Origin: Gemmatimonas sp.
GTDB lineage: Bacteria > Gemmatimonadota > Gemmatimonadetes > Gemmatimonadales > Gemmatimonadaceae
Length of the DNA stretch: 64,000 nt
Reading direction: 5' to 3'
NCBI RefSeq assembly: GCF_031426495.1
Contig: NZ_JANPLK010000082.1
Span: forward strand, 62,001-126,000
The notes beneath the pieces were generated by a model. The model saw nothing but the letters and a program-made list of their open reading frames with translations. It was not told the DNA's origin and did no database searches. Within the stretch, counting starts at the first letter, position 1; each line of letters opens with the position of its first letter. This document shows positions 43,810 to 53,362 of the stretch, in pieces. Both the position numbers and the translations under genes were made by a program.

Positions 43810-46323
43810 ATGATCCGTGTTCGTGGCGCTCGCGAGCACAATTTGCAAAACGTGGATGTTGACATTCCCCGAGACATGCTAGTGGTGTTCTCGGGCGTTT
43901 CTGGCTCGGGAAAATCGTCACTCGCCTTCGGTACGGTCTTCGCGGAGGCGCAGCGACGCTTTCTCGACTCGGTGGCGCCATACGCGCGCCGCCTGTTCGA
44001 TCAGATTGGCGTGCCCGATGTTGATGCGATTGATGGTCTTCCGCCGGCCGTAGCCCTACGGCAGCAACGCGGCGCGCCGAGCGTAAGATCGAGCGTCGGC
44101 AGTGTCACCACGATCTCCAACTTGCTTCGCCTGCTGTATGCGCGCGCGGGTCACTATCCAGCACGGCAGCCGCCCCTACACGCCGAGGATTTCTCGCCGA
44201 ACACGCCACAGGGCGCGTGTTCGAGATGCCATGGCCTCGGTACGGTCTACGACGTGACAGAAGCGCGCATGGTTCCGGACACGTCACTCACCATACGTGA
44301 CCGGGCGGTGGCCGCGTGGCCGACCGCGTGGCAGGGGCAGAACCTCCGCGACATTCTAGTCACCCTGGGGCATTCAATCGATACGCCCTGGCGCGAGCTG
44401 CCGAGGCGTACGCAGCGATGGATACTGTATACCGACGAGCAACCGACCGTTCCCGTCTTTGCGGGCTTCTCGGCAGACGAAGTACGTGCCGCACGGAGGC
44501 GAAATATGGAGCCCAGCTACATGGGCACGTTCATCGGCGCGCGAAAGTATGTGCTGAAGACCTTCGCGACGACGCAGAGCGCGCTCATGAAGAAGCGGGT
44601 CTCGCCATTCTTGACCGGCGTCCGTTGCCCGCTGTGCAGAGGCCGTCGCCTCAAGAAGGCCGCGCTCTCGGTTACTGTCGCTGGCAAGGATATCGGCAGC
44701 CTCTCGCAGCTCGCACTCAATGAACTGGTGACCGTGCTCGGCCCGGCGGTTCATCTCGTAGCCGTCGAAAAGCGTCTCGCGGCCGAGCGCATCGTTGCGG
44801 ACATTCTCGCGCGCGTGTCGGCACTTCAGTCGCTGGGACTTGGATACCTCACGCTCGAGCGCTCCACGACGACGCTTTCGGCCGGCGAGTTGCAACGATT
44901 GCGTCTTGCCACTCAGATCCGATCCAATCTGTTCGGCGTGGTGTACGTGCTCGACGAGCCGTCGGCAGGATTGCACCCGGCCGATAATCAGGCGCTGTTC
45001 GCCGCACTGGATGCGCTGATATCGGCCGGTAACTCCATGTGTGTGGTCGAGCACGACCTTGAGATGATGGAGCGTGCGGACTGGTTGATCGATGTCGGTC
45101 CCGATGGTGGAACCGGCGGTGGCCACATCGTATATAGCGGACCACCGGAAGGCTTGCGAAGCATCACGGCCTCTCGCACGGCGCCCTATCTCTTTGGCTC
45201 AGCAGTGGCACCGGCTCGTCGCCGGCGCGAGCTGACACGATGGTTGGAGCTGCGCGATGTGACGCGCAATACGCTCCGCCGACTCACCGTCCGTATTCCA
45301 CTCGGCGCGCTGACGATGGTGACTGGCGTCTCCGGGTCCGGCAAGTCGAGTCTGGTGAGTCAGGCGCTGGTCGAACTCGTCGCGCTTCATCTTGGTCAGA
45401 AGGCGCGTGAGGAGGAGTTGGACGTTCCCGACGAACCCACGATTCGCCAACAGTCGAACGGTCGCATCACGGCAGGCGGAGACGGCGTCCGTCGACTCGT
45501 CACGGTCGATCAGCGTCCGATCGGCCGGACGCCGCGTTCAAACCTCGCCACCTACACGGGACTGTTCGACCATGTACGCCAGTTGTTCGCCGGGACGCGT
45601 GCAGCGCGCGCCAAGCGGTACAGTGCCGGTCGGTTTTCGTTCAACATGAAAGCCGGACGGTGTGCGACGTGCGAAGGTGAGGGATCGGTGCACGTGGAGC
45701 TGATATTTCTCTCGACGGTATATGCGCCCTGTCCGACGTGTCGCGGTTCACGGTACAATTCGGCGACACTCCGGGTGACGTGGAACGGAAAGAGCATCGC
45801 TGAGGTGCTCGCCCTTACCGTCGCCGAGGCCTTTCACTTCTTCGAAGGCGAAGCGGGAATCGTCCGAACCTTGGCGCTTTTGAAGGCGATTGGTTTGGAG
45901 TATCTCCGGCTGGGCCAACCGGCCACCGAACTTTCCGGTGGTGAGGCGCAACGGATCAAGCTCGCCTCGGAGCTGCAGCGCTCGCCTCGCCGCGATACGC
46001 TGTATGTCCTCGATGAGCCGACGACGGGATTGCACCCCGCCGACGCCGACCGACTCCTCGCACAATTACAACGCCTCGTCGACCTGGGGAACACTGTGGT
46101 GGTCGTTGAACATGACATGCGCGTCGTCGCGTCGAGCGACTGGGTGATCGATATGGGCCCGGGCGCCGGTGACGCCGGCGGGCTGATCATCGCGTCCGGT
46201 CCTCCCGAGTCGCTCCGACACTGTCCGGACAGTCGAACCGCACGCTATCTGATGAAATGGCTCGACAACTCTGCCACGTCCGTAGTTCCACGTCCAGGTA
46301 TGGAGATACACGATGTCCGATGA
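43810..46323 (+). CDS. UvrA paralogue (UvrA2-like ABC ATPase)
   Basis: 837 residues from ATG 43810, where the family N-terminus IRVRGAREHNLQNVDVDIPR begins. Two ABC modules: Walker A GVSGSGKSSLAFG near 34 and GVSGSGKSSLVSQ near 510; signatures LSAGELQRLRLA near 360 and ELSGGEAQRIKLA near 710. Zinc-finger-like clusters CSRCHGLG / CPLCRGRR and CATCEGEGSVHVE…CPTCRGSRYN. It is about 100 residues shorter than UvrA, as are paralogues implicated in drug tolerance that lack the UvrB-binding part. Its role in repair or antibiotic tolerance is unproven. Confidence 0.88.
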   Translation: MIRVRGAREHNLQNVDVDIPRDMLVVFSGVSGSGKSSLAFGTVFAEAQRRFLDSVAPYARRLFDQIGVPDVDAIDGLPPAVALRQQRGAPSVRSSVGSVTTISNLLRLLYARAGHYPARQPPLHAEDFSPNTPQGACSRCHGLGTVYDVTEARMVPDTSLTIRDRAVAAWPTAWQGQNLRDILVTLGHSIDTPWRELPRRTQRWILYTDEQPTVPVFAGFSADEVRAARRRNMEPSYMGTFIGARKYVLKTFATTQSALMKKRVSPFLTGVRCPLCRGRRLKKAALSVTVAGKDIGSLSQLALNELVTVLGPAVHLVAVEKRLAAERIVADILARVSALQSLGLGYLTLERSTTTLSAGELQRLRLATQIRSNLFGVVYVLDEPSAGLHPADNQALFAALDALISAGNSMCVVEHDLEMMERADWLIDVGPDGGTGGGHIVYSGPPEGLRSITASRTAPYLFGSAVAPARRRRELTRWLELRDVTRNTLRRLTVRIPLGALTMVTGVSGSGKSSLVSQALVELVALHLGQKAREEELDVPDEPTIRQQSNGRITAGGDGVRRLVTVDQRPIGRTPRSNLATYTGLFDHVRQLFAGTRAARAKRYSAGRFSFNMKAGRCATCEGEGSVHVELIFLSTVYAPCPTCRGSRYNSATLRVTWNGKSIAEVLALTVAEAFHFFEGEAGIVRTLALLKAIGLEYLRLGQPATELSGGEAQRIKLASELQRSPRRDTLYVLDEPTTGLHPADADRLLAQLQRLVDLGNTVVVVEHDMRVVASSDWVIDMGPGAGDAGGLIIASGPPESLRHCPDSRTARYLMKWLDNSATSVVPRPGMEIHDVR

Positions 46324-46894
46324 TGTTTCGCTGATCGCAAGTACGGAGCGGAAGCATGAAGTCTGGATGCAGCGGGCGCTAGCACAGGCCCGATTGGCCA
46401 TTCAGGGTGGCGAAGCTCCAATCGGGTGTGTGCTGTATCGCGACGACGGAACCATAATTGCCGAAGGACACAACACGATGGTGAGCAGCGGCATCGTGAC
46501 CGCGCACGCCGAAATGAATGCGTTTGCGGCTGCAGGGCGGGGGATCGCCCCCGGTGACCGTGTGATCATGGTGTCTACGCTTGAGCCGTGCGTCATGTGC
46601 ACCGGCGCGGCGATGCAGGCTGGGGTCGTGCAGATTGTCTATGCACTGCCGGCACCGGCCGATGCCGGCACCGGACGTGTGCGTCCCCCAGAGAGCCCTG
46701 GGTCAACCGCGCCGGAGATCGTCGGGCGGGTGGCAGCTCATGCCAGCCGGGCGCTCTTTGAGGAATGGCTGTCGCTGCATTCCAACGACGACTCGCGCCG
46801 CGATCAACGCGAGTTTGTGGAGCAACTGCTGGCGCTCACGGCTGCGGACGGCGGATCCGGCTCTCCGGCGCGAGCGGCTTCGGTCAACAAGTAA
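46313..46894 (+). CDS. Nucleoside/nucleobase deaminase (cytidine-deaminase fold)
   Basis: 193 residues overlapping the UvrA paralogue by 11 bp, with GGAGA just upstream. Zinc site: His65 and Glu67 in TAHAEMNAF, and Cys93 and Cys96 in EPCVMC. MRxPIG-like segment GGEAPIGCVLYRDDGTIIAEGHN. Substrate not decidable: guanine, cytosine or tRNA adenosine deaminases share this pattern. The stop codon lies inside a tandem 7-bp repeat. C-terminal LSLHSNDDSRRDQREFVEQLLALT extends past the core. Confidence 0.88.
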   Translation: MSDDVSLIASTERKHEVWMQRALAQARLAIQGGEAPIGCVLYRDDGTIIAEGHNTMVSSGIVTAHAEMNAFAAAGRGIAPGDRVIMVSTLEPCVMCTGAAMQAGVVQIVYALPAPADAGTGRVRPPESPGSTAPEIVGRVAAHASRALFEEWLSLHSNDDSRRDQREFVEQLLALTAADGGSGSPARAASVNK

Positions 46895-46918
46895 CGGGTA
46901 ACGAGTAACGGGTAACGG
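46891..46918. repeat. Tandem heptamer GTAACGG x4, spanning the deaminase stop
   Basis: Units at 46891-46897, 46898-46904 (GTAACGA), 46905-46911 and 46912-46918. The TAA stop of the deaminase sits in unit one. A change of unit number would not alter the protein because each unit brings TAA in the same frame only by chance of its phase. Possibly a simple repeat, or a genome-wide intergenic repeat. Confidence 0.8.
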
Positions 46919-46953
46919 GTGGCCGGTGGCGCCCGACGATGGTGCGCGCTACG

Positions 46954-47607
46954 TCAGAGGTCGAGGGCCATGTGGAGCCACCCTCGCGCTTTCACCCAGT
47001 CACGGCGCACGGTGCGCGCCGTGACGCCGAGGGCTTCGGCCGTATCCTCTTCGGTCATCCCCGAGAAATAGCGGCACTCAACAACTCGCACCAGGCGCGG
47101 ATACACCCGACTTAGTTGCTCCAACGCCTCGTCGAGTGCCAAGAGCATGTCCTCGCGCATCTCCACGACGCCGAGGGGACCGTCGAGCGTGATTGGGTGA
47201 AAGCCACCTCCCCGCTTCTCGGCGCGCAGCGCGCGGACGTGATCGATGATCACACGGCGGATGGTGACGGCCGCTGCGGCGAGAAACTGCGGACGATCGG
47301 CGCTTGCCAACTGACGCTGCGTGATCAGTCGGAGAAACGCTTCGTGCACCAGCGACGACGTGTCGAGCGTGTGCAGATCCGCGTTCCGTCGACGTTCGCG
47401 ATGTGCCAGGTCGCGTAAGTCATCGTAACAACGCTCGGCCAGCACGCGTATCGCCTGTGCCGAATGTGGAGAGGTGTCCGCTTCGTGAATCAGAATACGC
47501 CATCGCTCCAGACAGAGGTGCGCCAATTTGGCTTCAGCAGAGCATGGAGCACAACCGAGGTGAGCCTTGTCGCACCTTGCGCGCGTGGCCAGCGAATGAT
47601 GACGCAT
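46954..47607 (-). CDS. ECF sigma factor (TIGR02999 type)
   Basis: Up to 217 residues; the first ~35 (MRHHSLATRARCDKAHLGCAPCSAEAK) may not be translated since relatives begin near 'ERWRILIHEADTS'. Region 2 is YDDLRDLAHRERRRNADLHTLDTSSLVHEAFLRL, and region 4 is LSRVYPRLVRVVECRYFSGMTEEDTAEALGVTARTVRRDWVKARGWLHMAL with a helix-turn-helix. This class is abundant in Gemmatimonadota and Planctomycetes. It diverges from the astacin-type lipoprotein gene with about 95 bp between starts; it could control that gene. No anti-sigma factor is adjacent. Confidence 0.88.
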   Translation of the reverse strand: MRHHSLATRARCDKAHLGCAPCSAEAKLAHLCLERWRILIHEADTSPHSAQAIRVLAERCYDDLRDLAHRERRRNADLHTLDTSSLVHEAFLRLITQRQLASADRPQFLAAAAVTIRRVIIDHVRALRAEKRGGGFHPITLDGPLGVVEMREDMLLALDEALEQLSRVYPRLVRVVECRYFSGMTEEDTAEALGVTARTVRRDWVKARGWLHMALDL

Positions 47608-47702
47608 CGCTCATGTGTAACGCTGTCCGCATTCGCGAGCGAATTCCGCCAAATCCAATGACACCGGAAGCCCATCCGTCGACCTGTTCAGGGGAGCATA
47701 CA

Positions 47703-49817
47703 ATGCAGAAAGTATCGTGGCGCGCGGTCAGCGCCTTTGCGGTGGCGTGTCTACTCAGCGCCTGCCAGGACACGCCGATGTCGGTGCCGTCCATCGAGGA
47801 GACCGCGCGCTTGGACAATCGGATCGCGCGCGGTGAGGGTTACGCCAAGCGCGGAGAGCTGCGCCAGGGTTACGTCTTCGGGCGCGACGGCCAGCCAACG
47901 CGGATTACGTACGAAGTGCAGGGTGAACTGGCCATCTGGCAGGGCGACATTGTGCTTGGACGAGCGCGAGACATTGCGCCCACCGCGAGCGCCCTGCTGC
48001 CGTCCGTGGCCAGCGGGGTGCGGAAGGCCGTGTACATCGACGGCGACGGCTATCGCTGGCCCGATGGCGTGGTGCCGTACGTGATCGACGGGGGGCTCAG
48101 CAATACCGCTCGCGTCACCGATGCCATCGCCATGGTAGATCAAGCTACCGCCGGCATCACGTTCGTCGTGCGGACCGATCAGGCGAACTACATCCGCTTT
48201 CAGCTTGCCGACGGCTGTTCCTCGCAGATCGGCATGGTCGGCGGTGAGCAGGCGATCAACCTCGATACCGACTGCAGCGCCGGCAATGCGGCCCACGAGA
48301 TTCTGCACGCCCTCGGCCTCTTCCATGAGCATACGCGCTGCGACCGCGATGGCTTCGTCGAGGTGAAATCGGACAACATCATTTCCGGGAAAGAGCACAA
48401 CTTCGTCAAGCAGTGCGATGACGCGAGCGACCACGGCGACTATGACGAAGGCTCGATGATGCACTATGGCCCATTCGGCTTTGCGATCGACGAATCCAAG
48501 CCGACACTCGTTTCGCTGCGTGGTCGTGACGACGAGATGGGTCAGCGCTCGGCGCTCGGCCCCTCTGACATCGCCACGGTCAACTTCTTGTACGGCGCGA
48601 ACAACGCGGCGCCAACGGCCGATCTCGCGGTGTCGGCGCCACCGTACACCGAAGGCGTGGCGCTTTCATTCGATGCGACGGGATCTAGTGACCCTGACGA
48701 CCTGGTGCTCACGTACAACTGGGATTTCGGCGACGGCAGCTGCGCCGTTGTGCCGAAGCCGGCCAAGTGCACGGCGGCGCAACCCACGCACACGTACGCC
48801 GACGACGGCAGTTACGCGGTCACGCTTGTGGTGAGCGACGGCACGCTAACCGACGACGCGACGACCAACATCACCGTGCTCAACGGCCCGCCAGTGGTGA
48901 ACGCGGGGGCGAACGCTGCGCGTAACGAAGGGCAGCTGTTCACCCAGAACGGCTCCTTCACCGACGCCGGCACCGACAGCTGGACGGCTACCGTTGACTA
49001 CGGCGATGGGTCGGCGGCGAGTCCTCTTGCGCTGACAGGAAAGACATTCGCGCTGTCGCACACGTACGTCGACAACGGTGTCTACACCATCACGGTGACG
49101 GTCACCGACGATGACGGCGGTCAGGGCAGCGATCAGGTGACAGTGACCGTCGCCAATGTGATTCCTGTGGTCGACGCCGGCTCTGATGGCACGGTCGTGT
49201 CGGGATCCAACTTCACGCTCACCGGTGGCTTTACGGATGTCGGTGTGATCGACTACCCGTGGAATTGGACGGTAAACTGGGGCTTCGGCAGCAATGCGAC
49301 CGGGTCCACCAATGTCCAGGGAGCAGGCGTGTTCAGCGCGACCACTCAGTCATGCAGCGCCGGAACCTATTCAGTCAACGTGTCGGTCAAGGACAAGGAC
49401 AACGGCACTGGTTCGGACCTGATGACACTCGTGGTTTCGTACTTGGCGGTCGCCATCGACATCACGCCCACCAAGTCTCCGAATCCGATCAACATGGGTA
49501 AAGGCGGTCTGGTAACCGTGGCAATCCTGAGCACGCCAACGTTCAATGCCGCGAACGCAGATCCCTCCAAGATCACGCTCGGCAATGAAACCGGAACTGA
49601 TACGCCGGTCGCGAAGCAGAACAAGGGGACGTATCACGCGAAGTACGAAGACTCGAACGGCGATGGACGCACCGACTTGATCGTCATGTTCGACGCAACG
49701 CAACTCGCCGCAAACGGCGACATCGCGGTCGGCTCGACGCAGCTCGTGCTGCGCGGGTTCCTGAACGACGGATGCACGAACTTCCGCGGAACCGATGCAG
49801 TGGTCATCCTTCAGTAG
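47703..49817 (+). CDS. Astacin-like (M12A) zinc metalloprotease lipoprotein with PKD repeats
   Basis: 704 residues from ATG 47703 (RBS GGGGAG at 47692-47697). Lipobox LLSAC with Cys21. Zinc motif HEILHALGLFH: His198, Glu199, His202, His208; Met-turn SMMHYGPFGF follows near 260. Three PKD-type domains (TYNWDFGDGS; DSWTATVDYGDGS; WNWTVNWGFGS) then a C-terminal repeat domain (KSPNPINMGKGGLVTVAILS … SNGDGRTDLIVMFDATQLAANGD). Role: outer-surface protease, probably scavenging or attaching to polymers. Not truncated. Confidence 0.9.
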   Translation: MQKVSWRAVSAFAVACLLSACQDTPMSVPSIEETARLDNRIARGEGYAKRGELRQGYVFGRDGQPTRITYEVQGELAIWQGDIVLGRARDIAPTASALLPSVASGVRKAVYIDGDGYRWPDGVVPYVIDGGLSNTARVTDAIAMVDQATAGITFVVRTDQANYIRFQLADGCSSQIGMVGGEQAINLDTDCSAGNAAHEILHALGLFHEHTRCDRDGFVEVKSDNIISGKEHNFVKQCDDASDHGDYDEGSMMHYGPFGFAIDESKPTLVSLRGRDDEMGQRSALGPSDIATVNFLYGANNAAPTADLAVSAPPYTEGVALSFDATGSSDPDDLVLTYNWDFGDGSCAVVPKPAKCTAAQPTHTYADDGSYAVTLVVSDGTLTDDATTNITVLNGPPVVNAGANAARNEGQLFTQNGSFTDAGTDSWTATVDYGDGSAASPLALTGKTFALSHTYVDNGVYTITVTVTDDDGGQGSDQVTVTVANVIPVVDAGSDGTVVSGSNFTLTGGFTDVGVIDYPWNWTVNWGFGSNATGSTNVQGAGVFSATTQSCSAGTYSVNVSVKDKDNGTGSDLMTLVVSYLAVAIDITPTKSPNPINMGKGGLVTVAILSTPTFNAANADPSKITLGNETGTDTPVAKQNKGTYHAKYEDSNGDGRTDLIVMFDATQLAANGDIAVGSTQLVLRGFLNDGCTNFRGTDAVVILQ

Positions 49818-49919
49818 CATGGCAAGGAAGTCTTGATTATTCGTGCCGGCGGGGCCGGGAGACGTTCACAACTCCCGTCCCCGCCGATTGCCCGTCTCTC
49901 ACGAGCGCTCGGAGTGAAC

Positions 49920-50264
49920 ATGGTTGCCACGGGTCGGTTCACCATCGCGCTGGCCGGAGTCCTGGCGGCCATAGGCGCCTGCGCCGCCAGTCAGCCGACC
50001 AGCAGTGTTCGCCTGGTATTGGAGGTTGCGGGTGAGCGACGTCGATGTACGGGAGAGGCTGTGCAACAGTGCCTCGTGGTGCGCCGCGACGCCGATACGA
50101 CGTGGGGGAATTTCTACGACCGCATAGACGGGTTCACGCATGAAGCGGGAATTCGCTACCGCATCGAGGTGGAGCGCACCATGGTGGCGAAACCTCCGGC
50201 CGACGGGTCGGCGTATCGCTATCGGCTGATCCGGATCATCAGCAGCTCACGCGACGTGTTGTAG
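49920..50264 (+). CDS. DUF4377-like lipoprotein
   Basis: 114 residues from ATG 49920, with GGAG nine bases upstream. Lipobox AIGAC with Cys21. The mature part fits the DUF4377 pattern: Cys residues in RRCTGEAVQQCLVVR, then TWGNFYDRIDGFTHEAGIRYRIEVER. These small periplasmic proteins have no known reaction. Lies in the same direction, 102 bp after the astacin-like gene. Confidence 0.75.
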   Translation: MVATGRFTIALAGVLAAIGACAASQPTSSVRLVLEVAGERRRCTGEAVQQCLVVRRDADTTWGNFYDRIDGFTHEAGIRYRIEVERTMVAKPPADGSAYRYRLIRIISSSRDVL

Positions 50265-50337
50265 TTTTTGCTCGCCGGGTCGATACTCGGTAAATCGAGA
50301 GCAACCGCCTGCTCGTCGCTTCACCTCGGCTCTGCGC

Positions 50338-51387
50338 ATGTTATCGTTTTTTTTCCGACGCTTCGGCTCGACTGTAACCAAAGCTGGCTCGACGAAAGCC
50401 GCCCATGTGCCGAGACGTCCGGAAGAGATTCTCCACGCATACGAACCCGCGGTGGAGGAATCGCGAGGCGGCGGTCTCGTCTGGCTCGCCAGGGACAACT
50501 CGTATTGGTCGGAGCGCGTGGAACGCGTGTTGGCCCGGCTTCGCGGCGATTGGGCGCAGTCGGGTGACGGCGCCAAGTGGCCAGATGCGGCGGCGCTCCT
50601 GTCTCTGCTGTCGGCCTCGCCGGTTGAAATGATCCGCCAGCTGCCGGCCGCGGCCCGCGATGCCATGGCACTGTGCGAGCAGGAGAACGTCCCGCGTAGG
50701 CAGCTGGTCGATCAACTCAGCAAGGATCCGTCGCTGGTGCAGGGGCTCCTTCGTCAGGCCAACAGCACATCCAATAGCGCTGGACTTTCACCGATTCTGG
50801 CCGTGGACGCGGCGATCGATCGGATTGGACTTGCGGGAACACGTGCGGTCGTCGTGGCCGCGTCGGTGGATGGTCTGCTGAGCAAGCCCGGTGCGCCGTA
50901 CGACGCCCTGCTCGCCACCGCGTGGCAGCGCATGGTGAACACGGGGCCAATGGCGCGTGCCATCGCACCGGCCTTCGCCGCCGATGGTGAGGAGGCGTTC
51001 GCGATTGCGCTGCTGCACGATGTTGGCCTGCTCATCATTTTCGATCAGATCTCAACGCTGCGCACCAACAATCGCCGCGCGGTCGCTTTGCCGGAGGGCT
51101 GGCTCGACCTGCTCATCGGCGAACTCCACGAGCCATTGGGCGCCATTGCCGCGCACCGCTGGGGACTTGGCATCGACGCCGCCGACGCCATCGGTACGCA
51201 CCATCGCCGTGCACGTCCCGGTGACCGTCACCCGCTGGCCGAGACACTCTTTGTGGCGGAGCATCTGGAGGCCGCGGTGAGTCGCGGTGAGCCGCTCGAT
51301 CTCTTCGGCCTTTGGGAGCTCGGTGACTTGACGGGCGACCCCATGCACGTGCGCGGCATCATTGACCGGCAGCTCTCCAGGAACTGA
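50338..51387 (+). CDS. HDOD-domain protein
   Basis: 349 residues. The HDOD domain at about 100-300 contains LPAAARDAMALCEQENVPRRQLVDQLSKDPSLVQGLLRQANS and AIALLHDVGLLIIFDQ. A regulatory scaffold fold related to HD phosphohydrolases but without certain catalysis. It is followed by a histidine kinase gene in the same direction, so it may be part of that pathway. Eight T bases in a row occur near the start codon. Confidence 0.88.
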   Translation: MLSFFFRRFGSTVTKAGSTKAAHVPRRPEEILHAYEPAVEESRGGGLVWLARDNSYWSERVERVLARLRGDWAQSGDGAKWPDAAALLSLLSASPVEMIRQLPAAARDAMALCEQENVPRRQLVDQLSKDPSLVQGLLRQANSTSNSAGLSPILAVDAAIDRIGLAGTRAVVVAASVDGLLSKPGAPYDALLATAWQRMVNTGPMARAIAPAFAADGEEAFAIALLHDVGLLIIFDQISTLRTNNRRAVALPEGWLDLLIGELHEPLGAIAAHRWGLGIDAADAIGTHHRRARPGDRHPLAETLFVAEHLEAAVSRGEPLDLFGLWELGDLTGDPMHVRGIIDRQLSRN

Positions 51388-51477
51388 ATGAACATTTGAA
51401 CGATGCAGTTCTCTTGACCTGACGAGCACGCCGGTGTCGATTGCCCTACAGCAATCCTCGAACGGAGCGGTGTACGC

Positions 51478-52743
51478 GTGGCCATCAATCTCAAGGCAGT
51501 GTTGCGTCACGCGAGCACGCTCCAGCGCGCCACGACGCTGAGTGAGTTGGTGGCGCTGACGTGGAGCGCGGTCAGGAGCGAGACGCGATATCGAACCGCG
51601 TGGCTGGCGCTGGTCGAGCCGGCGGATCCGGCGCACTTCCGCGTCGTGCAGGTGGAAGGCAGCATGCAGGAACTGGTGTTGGAGCGGTGCCCGAAAGTCG
51701 CAATCGCCGGTGACGCGATGTTGCACGAACTCATCGAGGGCAAGGCGCCCGTGCTGGTCCTCGAGGCCGCGGCTGATCCGCGCACCAACAAGGCCATGGT
51801 CGCCGCGCTTGGCAATCGCACCATCCTGAACGTGCCGATGGTGCTCGGTCCGGTGGTGGTTGGCGCCCTGGGCGTGGGCACCTTCGGCGACGAGGGTGTG
51901 CTGGCACCCACCGACGATGAAGTGGAAGCCCTTGTGATTCTCGCGACGCAACTCGCCGGCGCCATCACGCGGATGTCGCTCCTCGATGCGCAACGACAGG
52001 ATGCCGAGCGTCGTCAGCGCTTGGAGCGGCACCTGGAATCACTGCAGCGTGTGGAATTGATGGGCGTGTTGGCCGCGGGCGTCGCGCACGATCTGAACAA
52101 CTACCTCACGGTGGCGCAGGCCAATCTCGGATTGCTGGAGCTGTCGTCGACCGACACCGACCAAGGCCTCGTCGACGCGGCGATGCAGGCCACGCAACGT
52201 GCCAGCGATGTCGTGCGGCAGTTGCTGTCGCTGGGACGGGCCCAGTCCCGGAATCGCGAGCGCGTAGATCTGCAGGCGCGCGTTGCCGGCACCGTGCGTC
52301 TCGTACGCTCGTCGATGCCCGCCAACGTGACACTGACGCGCGAACTCGGTGGCGCTCCTCCGGTAATCGGCGACCCCGTGCAGATCGAGCAAGCCTTGGC
52401 GAACTTGCTGATCAACGCGCGCGAGGCGGTGGGCAACGCCGGCGCGATCACTATCGGCGTGCACGAGCGCGTACTGAACGAGGAGTTCGTACGGGCGCAG
52501 TCGTGGGCGCGGACCGGTCGGTTCGCGTGTGTCTCTGTGAGCGACACCGGCGCTGGCATTCCGGCGGACGTCCTGCCAAGCATCTATGATCCGCTGTTCT
52601 CGACCAAGACCATCGGCACCGGGCTCGGCCTCGCCGTCGTGTCACGCGTCGTCCAACAGCATGCCGGACTGATTCACTGCGAGTCGACACTGGGGCATGG
52701 CACCCGGTTCGAGCTGTACTTCCCGGTGGACGCCACGGCGTAG
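51478..52743 (+). CDS. GAF-domain sensor histidine kinase
   Basis: 421 residues with a GTG start. GAF-like region at about 20-165. H-box VAAGVAHDLNNYLTVAQ places the phosphorylated His at 204. The ATPase part has N-box LANLLINAREAVGNAG, G1 VSVSDTGAGIPADVLPSIYDPLFSTK and G2 GTGLGLAVVSRVVQ. No membrane segment, so cytoplasmic. No response regulator is adjacent, apart from the HDOD protein gene upstream. Input signal unknown. Confidence 0.9.
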   Translation: MAINLKAVLRHASTLQRATTLSELVALTWSAVRSETRYRTAWLALVEPADPAHFRVVQVEGSMQELVLERCPKVAIAGDAMLHELIEGKAPVLVLEAAADPRTNKAMVAALGNRTILNVPMVLGPVVVGALGVGTFGDEGVLAPTDDEVEALVILATQLAGAITRMSLLDAQRQDAERRQRLERHLESLQRVELMGVLAAGVAHDLNNYLTVAQANLGLLELSSTDTDQGLVDAAMQATQRASDVVRQLLSLGRAQSRNRERVDLQARVAGTVRLVRSSMPANVTLTRELGGAPPVIGDPVQIEQALANLLINAREAVGNAGAITIGVHERVLNEEFVRAQSWARTGRFACVSVSDTGAGIPADVLPSIYDPLFSTKTIGTGLGLAVVSRVVQQHAGLIHCESTLGHGTRFELYFPVDATA

Positions 52744-52768
52744 GCACGTTCAGACCCCGGCACGAGCG

Positions 52769-53353
52769 CTAATCGTCGACGGGACCGGTGTCATCGACGT
52801 TCCGATTCGTCATGGCTGTCCGCGTGCGCGGGTCGAGCAGCCGTAGCGCGCAGCTGCGCAGGATATGGCGAGCGCTGTCTTCGCCGCGATCGAAGGCCTG
52901 CAGGAATCGCTGCTGCGCGGCGGGCTCCCACAGTGCGATCATCGGTTCGATCTCCTGCGTATCCGGATTCAGATAGCCGATCGCCTCGATGTTGTCGGCG
53001 CGCGCGTCCACGAGACGCTGCAGATCCTGCGCATCGATCCACGGATAGTCGCAACCAACCACGAGCCACGCCACAGGGTTGTCTCGAGAGAATGCGGCGT
53101 GCAGGCCGCTGGCCGGACCATGTCCGGGCACGATGTCGTGTATGGCATGATCGCCGAGCATCCAGTCATCCGCCTGCGACGGTGTGCACGACCAGTACGG
53201 TTCGGCGTCGCACGCCCGCAGGGAATCCGCGAGGAACTGCCACTGCGGCGCGCCGTGATACGCGATCGTCGCTTTGTCTCGCCCCATCCGCGAACTCGCC
53301 CCTCCCGTCAGGACCAGTCCACGTAGCGGCGCCAACGTGCGAGCTCGCGGCAT
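52769..53353 (-). CDS. mobA: Molybdenum cofactor guanylyltransferase
   Basis: 194 residues. GTP-binding start LRGLVLTGGASSRMGRDKATI, then PGHGPASGLHAAF and VVGCDYPWID as in the MobA/NTP-transferase family. Adds GMP to molybdopterin to make the bis-MGD cofactor. It converges on the histidine kinase gene (25 bp between the stops). No other molybdenum-cofactor gene is in the window. Confidence 0.9.
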   Translation of the reverse strand: MPRARTLAPLRGLVLTGGASSRMGRDKATIAYHGAPQWQFLADSLRACDAEPYWSCTPSQADDWMLGDHAIHDIVPGHGPASGLHAAFSRDNPVAWLVVGCDYPWIDAQDLQRLVDARADNIEAIGYLNPDTQEIEPMIALWEPAAQQRFLQAFDRGEDSARHILRSCALRLLDPRTRTAMTNRNVDDTGPVDD

Positions 53354-53362
53354 TCGCGATGC

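Noticed and set aside
46891..46918. Possible CRISPR-like repeat
   Set aside because: Seven-bp direct tandem units without spacers and no cas genes.
50347..50354. Run of eight T bases near the HDOD gene start, possible phase variation
   Set aside because: Single short tract encoding Phe residues in an otherwise intact gene; no evidence for variation.
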